DNA of 64,000 nt from Vibrio splendidus (GTDB lineage: Bacteria > Pseudomonadota > Gammaproteobacteria > Enterobacterales > Vibrionaceae): positions 620,001 to 684,000 of the forward strand of contig NZ_CP031055.1 in assembly GCF_003345295.1 (NCBI RefSeq), in the 5' to 3' direction. Position 1 is the stretch's first letter. Each line of letters opens with the position of its first letter. The translations under genes were made by a program, and so were the position numbers. The notes beneath the pieces are model-generated. The model was not told where the DNA came from. It saw only the letters and a program-made list of their open reading frames with translations, and searched no databases. This document shows, one piece after another, positions 24,705-33,865 of the stretch.

Positions 24705-26072
24705 ATGAAACTAACAGCAAAACCAGCGGCGAATAACGCTTTACTTATTTCTATTACGACACCGGATTTTAAAGGTGACGAAGCAAAAGAGTCTCTTGCC
24801 GAACTTGCTCGCTTAGTGTCAACCCTAGGGTTTAAAGTCGTCGGTACGCAATCGCAACACCATAGTTCATCTCAACGACAGAATGTGTTGGGTGCAGGTA
24901 AGCTTGCCGAAATTGCACATCTAACTGGTTACCAAGGCTCTATTGAAGAAGCTGAAGATGAAGATTTTATTGATGAGTCGTTTGATTTTAGTTCTGAAAT
25001 CGATGAGCTAGATTTTGATGATCTTCCAACGGGCAACTTCCAATACGGTGCCGCTGATGTTGTGGTATTTGACTGTGATTTAAGCCCATCTCAAATGCGT
25101 ACTGTTGAGGCGAGTTTGGGTGTGGAAGTATTTGACCGTACTGGCATCATCATCGAAATCTTCAGCCGCCACGCTCGTACTCGTACTGCTCGTCTGCAAG
25201 TTGATATCGCTCGTCTAAACTACTTAGTACCACGACTGCGTGAAACGGCTGAGGGTGATAAAGAGCGTCAAATGGGTCAGGGCGCAGGTGAAACTTCACT
25301 AGAGCTAGACCGTCGTAACGTACGTGACCAAATTGCTGCGCTTAAGCGTGAGCTAGTAAGCGTACAAGATGAAATGAAGACCAGACGCACAAGGCGCGCG
25401 GAGCTTTTCACTGTTGCTTTAGTTGGCTACACCAATGCCGGTAAATCTTCGATGATGCGTGCAATGACCGCAACCGAAGTGGTGGGTGAAGATAAACTGT
25501 TCGCAACGCTAGATACTACGGTTCGTGCACTTCAGCCAATTACTCAGCCACGTATCTTGGTTTCAGACACGGTTGGTTTCATCAAGAAACTGCCACATGA
25601 TCTGGTTGCTTCATTCCACTCAACGCTAGCAGAAGCGCATGATGCTTCACTGCTTTTGTATGTGGTTGATGCTTCTGACGTATCGTTCCGAGCTCAGCTT
25701 GATGTCGTACACGACGTATTAGCACAAGTGGGCGTTGAAGGTAGCGAAAAACTATTAGTGCTGAATAAGTGCGATAGATTGACTGAAGAACAGCAATTAG
25801 AGCTGATCGAAGAATTCCCAGATGCAATGCTAACGTCGACTCGTGATCCGTTAGATATCACGAAACTGCACAAGTACATCGTTGGTGTTGCTGAAGAAGG
25901 CATGATCGAAGAAGAGATCACTATCCCTTATTCTGGACAAGGCATCATCGGTGAGATTCGCTCAAACATGAGTGTGGTTAAAGAAGAGTACGACTACGAA
26001 CACATCAAATTAACGGTTCGTTCAAGCGCCATTGATTTAGCGCGACTGAAAAAGCGTATGCAAAACTCTTAA
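24705..26072 (+). CDS. hflX: HflX-type ribosome-associated GTPase
   Basis: A 455-residue HflX-family protein. The N-terminal HflX domain includes QRQNVLGAGKLAEIA, followed by an acidic insert (about residues 84-108, rich in D and E), then the HflX middle domain (DRTGIIIEIFSRHARTRTAR, a signature of the family) and a GTPase domain with G1 GYTNAGKSS, G3 DTVGFI and G4 NKCD. HflX splits stalled or heat-damaged 70S ribosomes. Most gammaproteobacteria also carry hflX in the hfq-hflX-hflK cluster; this copy stands alone, so it is probably a paralogue, which the window alone cannot show. A terminator shared with the convergent pfa operon follows. Confidence 0.88.
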   Translation: MKLTAKPAANNALLISITTPDFKGDEAKESLAELARLVSTLGFKVVGTQSQHHSSSQRQNVLGAGKLAEIAHLTGYQGSIEEAEDEDFIDESFDFSSEIDELDFDDLPTGNFQYGAADVVVFDCDLSPSQMRTVEASLGVEVFDRTGIIIEIFSRHARTRTARLQVDIARLNYLVPRLRETAEGDKERQMGQGAGETSLELDRRNVRDQIAALKRELVSVQDEMKTRRTRRAELFTVALVGYTNAGKSSMMRAMTATEVVGEDKLFATLDTTVRALQPITQPRILVSDTVGFIKKLPHDLVASFHSTLAEAHDASLLLYVVDASDVSFRAQLDVVHDVLAQVGVEGSEKLLVLNKCDRLTEEQQLELIEEFPDAMLTSTRDPLDITKLHKYIVGVAEEGMIEEEITIPYSGQGIIGEIRSNMSVVKEEYDYEHIKLTVRSSAIDLARLKKRMQNS

Positions 26073-26103
26073 TCGTCTATCAAATTTAGATAAGAACACC
26101 TAA

Positions 26104-26137
26104 AGAAAAAGCGACCTAAGTGGTCGCTTTTTTTATT
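26104..26137. terminator. Bidirectional terminator between hflX and the pfa operon
   Basis: AAAAAGCGACC / GGTCGCTTTTT stem with a short loop and T runs on both strands. It ends the pfaABCD transcript on the minus strand and hflX on the plus strand. Confidence 0.88.
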
Positions 26138-26180
26138 CGTTGAGCCTAGCTAATTTAAGTTTAGCTAAGTCATGAGTCAC

Positions 26181-27818
26181 TTAAGCCATTCTTTGAGTTG
26201 GCTTCCAGCGTGCTAGCTCTGGATCAAGCTTGATGCCTTGTGAGGTCAGCAAGTTAATGCGAGCCAAGTAGGCTGCGCCATGCATTAGGTGTTTTGCTAG
26301 ATCAACGGCATTACGCTGTTGGTAATCGTCTAGATAGCTGTCTTTTGCCCATGCGTTGAATGCGCCAAGTGCAGGGCCTGCCCATACTTGGTAATCCATT
26401 TCACGACCTTGTTCACCTGTATTTGACCAACGGCTAGAAAGCCCTAAGTACCAACGGAAGATCAACGCCATCTTACGTTTCGGGTTGCCTTCAGCACGTT
26501 CGATCTGTTTAGGGTCGCGCTCGTTAAAATGCGCCACAGTTCCCGCCCAAATGTCATCCAGTGTTGCACGGAATACTTGCTTCTCTAACTTTAGGCGTTC
26601 TTCTGCTGGAATCGCTTCAATTGAATCGTAACGCGTGTATAGCTCGTATAGCTTGTTTGCACGCATTGGGAACAAGGTGCCGCGTTTAACCACTTGCAGT
26701 TTCACTCCCATTTCGAACATGTCTGCCGCCGGGGCCATAGTCACGTCAGCCATTTCAGTTGTCGAAAGCAGCTTACGTGTGTGTTCGCTCGCGCCAGCCT
26801 CAATACACGCTTGGTTGATTGAACCGGTAACAATGTAAGCCGCGCCCATGTTAAACGTCGCTAGAGCAGCGTCAGGCGTACCTACGCCACCACCACAACC
26901 GACACGTAGTGGAGTTTTGAATTGGTACTGTGCTTGGATTTGCTCTTTCAGGGCAAGAATCGTTGGCAGTAGGGTAACCAGTGGACGGTTATCGGTGTGA
27001 CCACCAGAATCGGCTTCTGCGGTAATGTCATCAGCCATAGGAACCAGTTGTGCCAGTTCCATCTGTTCTGCTGTGATTCGACCTTCATCAACCAGAGCTT
27101 GCAGCATTTTGATAGGAGCCGGCTGCATGAACTTACTCGCGACTTCAGTACGGCTAACCTTAGCAATAACCTTGTTGCCAATCTGAATCTCACCTTGTGC
27201 ATCGCGACTAAGGCCTGCTGCACGGTAGTGAACGATTTGCGGTGTTAAACCTAAGAATGCTGAAGCCTCAACCGTTTTTACTTGGTGCTTCAAAAACAGC
27301 TCTACACTGCCGCGCTCTAGTGCAGGTTCACTTGGGCTGTGAATCAGGTTAAACGCGTAAGGGCCGTTTGGTAGTGCTGCTTGAATACGGTTGATCGCTT
27401 GCTCAACGCGAGATGGGATTAAACCCGCCGCGCCAAAGGAACAAAGAATGCCAGCCTGACCAAGCGCAATCACCAACTCTTCTGATGAGATGCCGTTTGC
27501 CATTGCGCCCGCATAGTAAGCGTATTTTACGCCGTGGCAGCGACGAAAATCTTCGTCGCCTAAGCTTTGTGTACCAAGAGCGGGAGCAAAGGCGCTAACA
27601 GGTTGGCTGTTTGCAGCGCTTGCTGTATCGCCCGATGCAATCTCTGCTTGTTGGCTAACGCCTAAACCTTTTTCTGGGTGGTTCACTACGTAACAAGCAA
27701 GGCTTAAATCTTTTAAGATTGTCGACATTACTGCGTTATCGAAATGAGTAGTGCTCCCTTCAACCTGCCAAGGCCACGGAGATAGCTTTTCGTTATTGAT
27801 TGTAGTTTGAGTTGTCAT
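26181..27818 (-). CDS. pfaD: PUFA synthase subunit PfaD (trans-acting enoyl reductase)
   Basis: A 545-residue FMN-dependent enzyme of the nitronate monooxygenase/FabK-like TIM-barrel class that serves as the enoyl reductase of the PUFA synthase. Visible signatures: the N-terminal PfaD-specific SPWPWQVEG, EADSGGHTDNRPLVTLLP (flavin/active-site segment), VGCGGGVGTPDAALATFNMG (phosphate-binding glycine motif) and GAAYIVTGSINQACIEAG. It selectively saturates some of the double bases of the growing chain that would otherwise remain after dehydration. It is the last gene of the pfaABCD operon, 38 bp after pfaC, with a good ribosome-binding site (AGGAAAG). Its length matches PfaD of EPA and DHA producers. 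Confidence 0.96.
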   Translation of the reverse strand: MTTQTTINNEKLSPWPWQVEGSTTHFDNAVMSTILKDLSLACYVVNHPEKGLGVSQQAEIASGDTASAANSQPVSAFAPALGTQSLGDEDFRRCHGVKYAYYAGAMANGISSEELVIALGQAGILCSFGAAGLIPSRVEQAINRIQAALPNGPYAFNLIHSPSEPALERGSVELFLKHQVKTVEASAFLGLTPQIVHYRAAGLSRDAQGEIQIGNKVIAKVSRTEVASKFMQPAPIKMLQALVDEGRITAEQMELAQLVPMADDITAEADSGGHTDNRPLVTLLPTILALKEQIQAQYQFKTPLRVGCGGGVGTPDAALATFNMGAAYIVTGSINQACIEAGASEHTRKLLSTTEMADVTMAPAADMFEMGVKLQVVKRGTLFPMRANKLYELYTRYDSIEAIPAEERLKLEKQVFRATLDDIWAGTVAHFNERDPKQIERAEGNPKRKMALIFRWYLGLSSRWSNTGEQGREMDYQVWAGPALGAFNAWAKDSYLDDYQQRNAVDLAKHLMHGAAYLARINLLTSQGIKLDPELARWKPTQRMA

Positions 27819-27856
27819 ACTAAATTCTTTCCTAATTCTCTGTCTCTAATGGCGGC

Positions 27857-30800
27857 TTATGCTTTATCGATAACAGGAGCTTCTTCGATACAAATTGCGA
27901 TGTCTTTCACTTCATAAATACGCAGACCATCTTTGCTCAGGTTTGCGTCGCCAACGATGATGCGTTTGCCGTCTTCGTCTTTGATTGCAGTGATGTGTAC
28001 ATCCAGTGACATCTGTTTGTTCAGAGGGTTAATCTGACCACGGTATTTCCATTTCACTTCAGATTGGATTTGGCCAAATTTCGGATTGCGGAAGCCAGCG
28101 CCAAGATCTTTGTTTAGTGCGTAGGTTTGCATTAACTCGATGATCGCTTCGACACCTAGAGAACCTGGCATTACCGGGTCTTGATGGAAGTGGAACTGGA
28201 AGAACCAATCACTTGGGTCAATCGTACGCTCAGCGTATAGGTAACCCAGACCGTCTTTACCACCATCGCTAGTGATCTGCACTGTATCGATGAAGTTCAA
28301 ACGACCGCCAGCCAGTTGGTAGTGCTCTTGCACTTCACCAGTAGCAGAAACAGGTGCATTAAAGTAACGACTCGTTTTGTCTAGCAAGTTGATGTTTACG
28401 TCTGGCGTGCGATTGTTATCAACGTGCCATGCGTGAGTCACTTTACCGTTGTCCAAACCTAATTGGTCTTTCAGTGCCGCGCCTTTGAAATAACCAAATA
28501 CTGCCGTACCTTGGTAGAAAGGCACGCCGTCAGTACTCAGTTCGAAGCTGAAGCTCTGTACGATGTTGGTGCCCATCATTACTGTTGAAAGCAGACGAGA
28601 ATCGTTGGTGATCGTTTTGCCACGCAAGTCGACGTTACGCAGCATTTTGCCGCTACCATCTAGGTTACGGAAAAACAGTTCTTCACCTGGGAAGCCCAGT
28701 GTTGTACCCATGTAGCCTGAGATGAAGCCATTTGGCTGCAGTGAAATCTCCATCAATACCGAGTAAGGCATCAAGGTCTGGTGGCTGTTTTCATCAAAGT
28801 ACCATGCGTATTCTGGCACTTCGTATTCTGCAATACACGATGAAGGCTTCTTGAAGTCGCCACGCTTACCGTCGATCTCAACGACACGAGTGGTTAGCTG
28901 TAGGTCGCCACACGGAGTACGTGGTGGAATCATGCCACGGTAGATAGAGAAATCAGGACCGAAACATTTCTCGATATCACCCGTTGCGAACTCGAACATG
29001 TGATAAGGCGTGAACGGAACTGTGTCTGGCGTGCGGTTCGGGTAATCAGGCGTTACCGGAGCTTCAACGTGTTGAAGTGGAACTACACCTTTGTTTGGCG
29101 CTGTTGCTAGGTCTTCAATTTGAGCCATTAAGGGCGCATTAACTGAAGCCTGTTGGTTAACCGCTGGTGTTTGAGCGATGTGCTGAACTTCATTCTGCAA
29201 CGCAGGTGTTGTGATAACCGTTTCATTTAGCGTTGGATTGACGGTTTCAGTTGTCTCTAAAGAAGGCAGGTAACGAGTACATTCGTCGTCTTCTTTGATC
29301 ATCACACCCAAGTTTTGGAAATCAACAATCACTTTGCCGTTCAGCAAAATATCGATGTTAGCTTTCGCGTATGGGCGAGGGCTTAGACCAATCTCAGTTA
29401 CTTCCATGCGGTAAGTCAGTTCTGCCGATTGTGGTAGAACTTGACCACGACAACGCACTTGTTGAGGGGCATTTTCAAGAGGTTGGAAACGACCATTTTG
29501 AACAAGCGTGTGCATGCCAAGATGCATCATGAAGAATTGAAGCAGTTGACCACAACCTTCTGCCATCAAAGAGCCAGCCATTACTGAGTCATCTTTGAAG
29601 TGACAAGGGAAGTACCAGTGCTCAGGCTCTAGCTGCTTGTGACCTTCAATCAGACCAAGTCCCCATGTGCCGCCTTGCGGTTCAACACGGCTAACCTTTT
29701 CGATCATCATGAACTTCTCTGAGCTGAAGCATAGAGAAGGCTGGTGGCTATTGGATTGGTGAGTTGGGCCAAAACATTCTGCAATGTTGGCAGTCAGTAG
29801 ATGACGCAGTTCTTGGTGGTTAAACTGGGTTTTAGGACAGTGCAACATAGGGTTGAAGCGTTGCTTAGTGGCAAGTTTACGAGCCTTGATTTCATCTTCA
29901 GTGTGAATCACACCTTTGCCATCTGCTAGCTCTTCATCAGTGAAGAAGCCCGCACAGCCGTTATCCATTTTCAGGATCATCTTGTCGCCAACGAAACACT
30001 CGTACGAGAAGAAGAACAGCAATGTATCGCCATTGCGAGCAAAGTTGTTGATTGAGATATCGTAACGCAGCGTATCGCCACCACGAGGCAAGTCGCCAAG
30101 GAAGGTAAGCGTACAATCAAGCAGGCGATAAACACGCTCGCCTTTGTTTTCGAAATCAATGCCTAAGTAGCTGATCAGCATTAGGTCACACTGACCAGAT
30201 TCAACCGCTACTGCCCAAGGGATCTGACCATCAACAAGATACGGCGCATCAACTGGGATGTCGTATTCGGTGGTCATTGTGCTTGGCTTGTACTCGTTAA
30301 TGGTCGCGTTGAGCTTAGTCACACGAGATACCAATAGGTAATCGGTGGTTGGTAAACGAACGCGGCGCGAGTAGCTATCGATGATCGCGTAATCAGGACC
30401 AAATACGTTGGCGATGTCGCCTTCAGCGTATTCAACCAGGTCATCATAATCCCAGATACATGGCTTACGGATAGGTTTTACTGGTGCTGGCGTCGCAAGT
30501 ACGTTTACTGGTGTTGACTGAACCTGAACTGGTTGAGCTTGAACAGGCTGAGCTGATGTTTGCTGACCAGTCGTTTGTTGACCATTTTTTTGTTGGCTAG
30601 TCGTTTGTTGAATCAGGGCATTGCTATCTAAACCAGATGTAACTGCGTTTAGCTGCGCTTTTAATAGTGCATCAGCCATTTGCATGCCTTGGGCACGAGT
30701 GTGCAAGAATGCTTTGTGTACTTGCTGCGCTGCTTGCTGGTTTTGAGCAAACGCTTGGTTGTGTGGTGCTACAGATGGTTGTGATGCTGCATCCGTATTA

Positions 30801-33800
30801 GCGTCGATATTCGATACGCCATTTTTAGCGGATAGGACATGAGTCATATTGCTGTGGTTACCTGTTAGCTGACTGTGGCGAGTTGGCGCCAGAGTAGGTG
30901 ATACTGATGTAGGAGTTTCGATTACTGGCTCTACCGCGTTCTGCGTTAGTGCTTTCTTCTCTAACTCTTTTTGCGCAAGGGCTGCTTGAATGCTTGCTGT
31001 CGTTGGAACCGACGCCACTCTTGCTGCTTGTTTACCAGAAGCTTTCTGTTGAATCGTTGCTAAGTTAGTCACTGGGGTTTGGGCAATATGTTGATAGATA
31101 TCGCGACCACCAAGAGTCACTTGCTTAACCAATTGACGTTTAGCATCGTTCGCCAGTTCATTGCTTAAACGAACCGATAGTGATTGAGATTCAACACTCG
31201 ATTGGCTTAGCAACAGCTGTGAACATTGACCTTCACTGATGTTGGCAATAATCGCGCTCTTAGAGCTGACATTTGGATTCAGAGACTCAAGGTTCAGGTT
31301 GAGCAGGCCGTGTAGCAGGCTCGCCATGCCAGAGGCTGCAGAGCAATGACCAACACGTTGACTCGCTTGAGTCGTCTTGGTAACCCCTAAGTTGAGAGGT
31401 ACAAGCTCGTGTGATGAAGTCTCTGGTGCATGGTTAAGCTCAAGCAGAGAAACATCGTTCGAGCTCATACCGACTTGAGTCAGTAACTCATCAACAACGG
31501 CGTTGTTACACTCGCTTGAGCCAAAGGCCAATGCGTTGATACTGCCGTAAGCCGTGTCTTGGTCACTAGCTACTCGGTTTTCTTCAACAAGAACAATGGC
31601 ACCTGCGCCTTCACCCACATTCCAACTGCCGTCTTGCGGTTGTCCGAATTTTGGTGCGAGTGACACTGGGCTCACGCTGTTCTTCAGAATCACATGTTCG
31701 GCACTGCCACTAAGGTCAACGGCTGCAATCACGACGGCGTCCATGGATTCTTGCGACATTAGGTTTTGCGCGACATCGATACAACGAGCAACCGACTGTT
31801 CAGCGGCTGAAATCGTAAACGCAGGGCCGTTAAAGTCCCACAATGAAGAGATACGCGAAGCCATGATATTGCCGATGAAACTGGTGTATTGGTTCAGCTT
31901 GGCTGCGTCCATCACACTGTCCATCGCGATGGTTTCTAGCGATTGGTATTCATCTTGTGTTAGCTCAATACCCATGTTGGCAAAGCTGTCAGCCAATTGG
32001 CTATGCAGGTTTACGCGTCCACGGAATTGGTGCATCTCAAGCTCAGTTTCCATCGCTACCAGTACAGCAACCTTTTGGCCTGCCACGAGCTTGGCGTCTT
32101 TGATGGCTTCGTCTGCCACTTTCATCAGTAGCAACTGCTGAGAGATCAAACGGTCATCTTCATTAGGCGGCACTTTAAAGCGTAGGAAATCGAGATCGAA
32201 TTGATCGATGTACGCTCCATTTGGAATGCCGTGTAAACCAAATTGACTCAGCAGTTCTGGATGTTGGTCTAAGCCTTTCCAGCGTTTCTTCGGCAATGCA
32301 ATGAAAGCATCGTTGTTGGTCTCAATCGCTGTGCTTAGCGCATTGATGCTTTGCAGAGAACCGAAGTGAGACGCGAGGCCAGTAATGCTTAAATTGGACG
32401 GCTGTAGGCTTGGAGACGCTGACTCTAAAGTCTGGTTTACATGACTGGTGTCTGAATACGCTTCAAGCAATAAGTGAGCGTTACAACCACCGAAACCAAA
32501 TACAGAAACACCCGCACAGCGCTCTGAGTTGCCCGCTTTACTTGGCCAAGGTTGAACCTGAGTTGGCAGAGTTTGTGAGCCAAATAAACCCTCTGGTGAC
32601 GATAGTGGCTTGTCCAAATTAATACTTGGAGGAAGCACACCTTCTTTCATCGCGAAGATCATCTTCATGATCCCTGGCATACCCGCCGCAGTCAGTAAGT
32701 GACCGAGGTTTGACTTCGCAGAGCCAATCAATGGCGGGTTAGAGCCATTCAATTTGTCAGCAAAGAAACGCTCCATTGAGGTTAACTCAACCTTGTCACC
32801 TAATGGCGTGCCGGTTGCGTGACACTCAATCACTTCAATGCTGTCTGGTGTTAGGTTTGATGCCTCGTAAGCGCGTTCAAAGGCTTGTACTTGTCCTTTG
32901 CTATTTGGGCTTAATACGAACTGGCCACGGCCATCGTTCGACAAGCCAATACCGCTGACAACTGCGTAAATATTATCGCCATCACGCTCTGCATCAGCTA
33001 AGCGTTTTAGGACTAAAACACCAGCACCTTCGCCAGCAAACAGACCTTTACTGTTGCTATCAAACGGAACCGACACGCCGTGGTCTGGGTAAGCGTGGAA
33101 GATGGAAAAACCCATGTTGATAAAGAATGGGTCAGCACCGGATACCGCGCCCGCCAACATCATGTCGGCTTTGCCCGTGTTCAAGTAATCACACGCTAAC
33201 TTCAATGAATACACTGAACTTGCACATGCTGCATCTAGGCTAAGTTGCACGTTGCCTAAACCCAATGCATCAGCCACTAACTTAGAGGCGTTGTGTGCCG
33301 CTGCACCATTGATAGGATTGAGGTCTTGCGCGGTTTCATTGGTTGGCAGCAGTGAAAACTGGTCATTAGCCAATTTAGCTTGTAGTGCTTTCTCGACCAC
33401 CGAGTGATACATCGGCAGAAACAAGTCGTTTGAACGTGTGGTTGGGAACGAAAGGGCACCCATGATCACGCCTGTGCGTTCTAAAATATCGGCATTCAGA
33501 TCAATGCCTGCGTCGACTAACGCCTTACGACTGGTATCCAAAGCCCATAGGAAACTCTGGTCAACACCGTTGAACGACTCTGCTGTTAAGCGGTAGCCAT
33601 TGCTATCGAAATTGAAGTTTTCGATGTAGCCGCCTTTGTCACAGTAAAAGCGGTCTGATTCGCCTTGTACGCCCTGATAGCTTTCGGGTTTAGCACCTAA
33701 CTTTTCAGCGCTTAATGTGGTTCGAGAATCTTTTTTATCTAGCAAGTTTTGCCAAAAGTCTTTTGGTGTATCCGCTTCTGGGTATTGGTTAGCAATACCG

Positions 33801-33865
33801 ACAATCGCGATCTTATTGCACTTCACTTGCTGTTTGTTCTGAGCCTGATTCGATTGAGAACTCAT
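27857..33865 (-). CDS. pfaC: PUFA synthase subunit PfaC (KS-CLF-DH-DH)
   Basis: A 2002-residue multidomain protein. Domain order: ketosynthase (about residues 15-470, nucleophile C214 in LDAACASSVYS); chain-length factor (about 490-920), a decarboxylating KS-like domain whose catalytic cysteine is replaced (TISAAEQSVAR near residue 685); a low-complexity Gln/Ala/Pro linker (about 940-1125); and two FabA-like dehydratase/isomerase regions (about 1128-1560 and 1605-1990). The DH active sites are H1422 and D1426 in CHFKDDSVMAGS and H1892 and D1896 in FHFHQDPVMPGS; the first has Ser and Ala where the canonical motif has two prolines. The tandem DH/isomerases set the methylene-interrupted cis double bonds. 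The start overlaps the pfaB stop (ATGA) with an AAGGAGAG ribosome-binding site. Confidence 0.96.
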   Translation of the reverse strand: MSSQSNQAQNKQQVKCNKIAIVGIANQYPEADTPKDFWQNLLDKKDSRTTLSAEKLGAKPESYQGVQGESDRFYCDKGGYIENFNFDSNGYRLTAESFNGVDQSFLWALDTSRKALVDAGIDLNADILERTGVIMGALSFPTTRSNDLFLPMYHSVVEKALQAKLANDQFSLLPTNETAQDLNPINGAAAHNASKLVADALGLGNVQLSLDAACASSVYSLKLACDYLNTGKADMMLAGAVSGADPFFINMGFSIFHAYPDHGVSVPFDSNSKGLFAGEGAGVLVLKRLADAERDGDNIYAVVSGIGLSNDGRGQFVLSPNSKGQVQAFERAYEASNLTPDSIEVIECHATGTPLGDKVELTSMERFFADKLNGSNPPLIGSAKSNLGHLLTAAGMPGIMKMIFAMKEGVLPPSINLDKPLSSPEGLFGSQTLPTQVQPWPSKAGNSERCAGVSVFGFGGCNAHLLLEAYSDTSHVNQTLESASPSLQPSNLSITGLASHFGSLQSINALSTAIETNNDAFIALPKKRWKGLDQHPELLSQFGLHGIPNGAYIDQFDLDFLRFKVPPNEDDRLISQQLLLMKVADEAIKDAKLVAGQKVAVLVAMETELEMHQFRGRVNLHSQLADSFANMGIELTQDEYQSLETIAMDSVMDAAKLNQYTSFIGNIMASRISSLWDFNGPAFTISAAEQSVARCIDVAQNLMSQESMDAVVIAAVDLSGSAEHVILKNSVSPVSLAPKFGQPQDGSWNVGEGAGAIVLVEENRVASDQDTAYGSINALAFGSSECNNAVVDELLTQVGMSSNDVSLLELNHAPETSSHELVPLNLGVTKTTQASQRVGHCSAASGMASLLHGLLNLNLESLNPNVSSKSAIIANISEGQCSQLLLSQSSVESQSLSVRLSNELANDAKRQLVKQVTLGGRDIYQHIAQTPVTNLATIQQKASGKQAARVASVPTTASIQAALAQKELEKKALTQNAVEPVIETPTSVSPTLAPTRHSQLTGNHSNMTHVLSAKNGVSNIDANTDAASQPSVAPHNQAFAQNQQAAQQVHKAFLHTRAQGMQMADALLKAQLNAVTSGLDSNALIQQTTSQQKNGQQTTGQQTSAQPVQAQPVQVQSTPVNVLATPAPVKPIRKPCIWDYDDLVEYAEGDIANVFGPDYAIIDSYSRRVRLPTTDYLLVSRVTKLNATINEYKPSTMTTEYDIPVDAPYLVDGQIPWAVAVESGQCDLMLISYLGIDFENKGERVYRLLDCTLTFLGDLPRGGDTLRYDISINNFARNGDTLLFFFSYECFVGDKMILKMDNGCAGFFTDEELADGKGVIHTEDEIKARKLATKQRFNPMLHCPKTQFNHQELRHLLTANIAECFGPTHQSNSHQPSLCFSSEKFMMIEKVSRVEPQGGTWGLGLIEGHKQLEPEHWYFPCHFKDDSVMAGSLMAEGCGQLLQFFMMHLGMHTLVQNGRFQPLENAPQQVRCRGQVLPQSAELTYRMEVTEIGLSPRPYAKANIDILLNGKVIVDFQNLGVMIKEDDECTRYLPSLETTETVNPTLNETVITTPALQNEVQHIAQTPAVNQQASVNAPLMAQIEDLATAPNKGVVPLQHVEAPVTPDYPNRTPDTVPFTPYHMFEFATGDIEKCFGPDFSIYRGMIPPRTPCGDLQLTTRVVEIDGKRGDFKKPSSCIAEYEVPEYAWYFDENSHQTLMPYSVLMEISLQPNGFISGYMGTTLGFPGEELFFRNLDGSGKMLRNVDLRGKTITNDSRLLSTVMMGTNIVQSFSFELSTDGVPFYQGTAVFGYFKGAALKDQLGLDNGKVTHAWHVDNNRTPDVNINLLDKTSRYFNAPVSATGEVQEHYQLAGGRLNFIDTVQITSDGGKDGLGYLYAERTIDPSDWFFQFHFHQDPVMPGSLGVEAIIELMQTYALNKDLGAGFRNPKFGQIQSEVKWKYRGQINPLNKQMSLDVHITAIKDEDGKRIIVGDANLSKDGLRIYEVKDIAICIEEAPVIDKA

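Noticed and set aside
31554..32141. 195-codon plus-strand ORF antisense to pfaC
   Set aside because: Composition is that of a reverse-strand shadow of the PfaC chain-length-factor region; no start signals.
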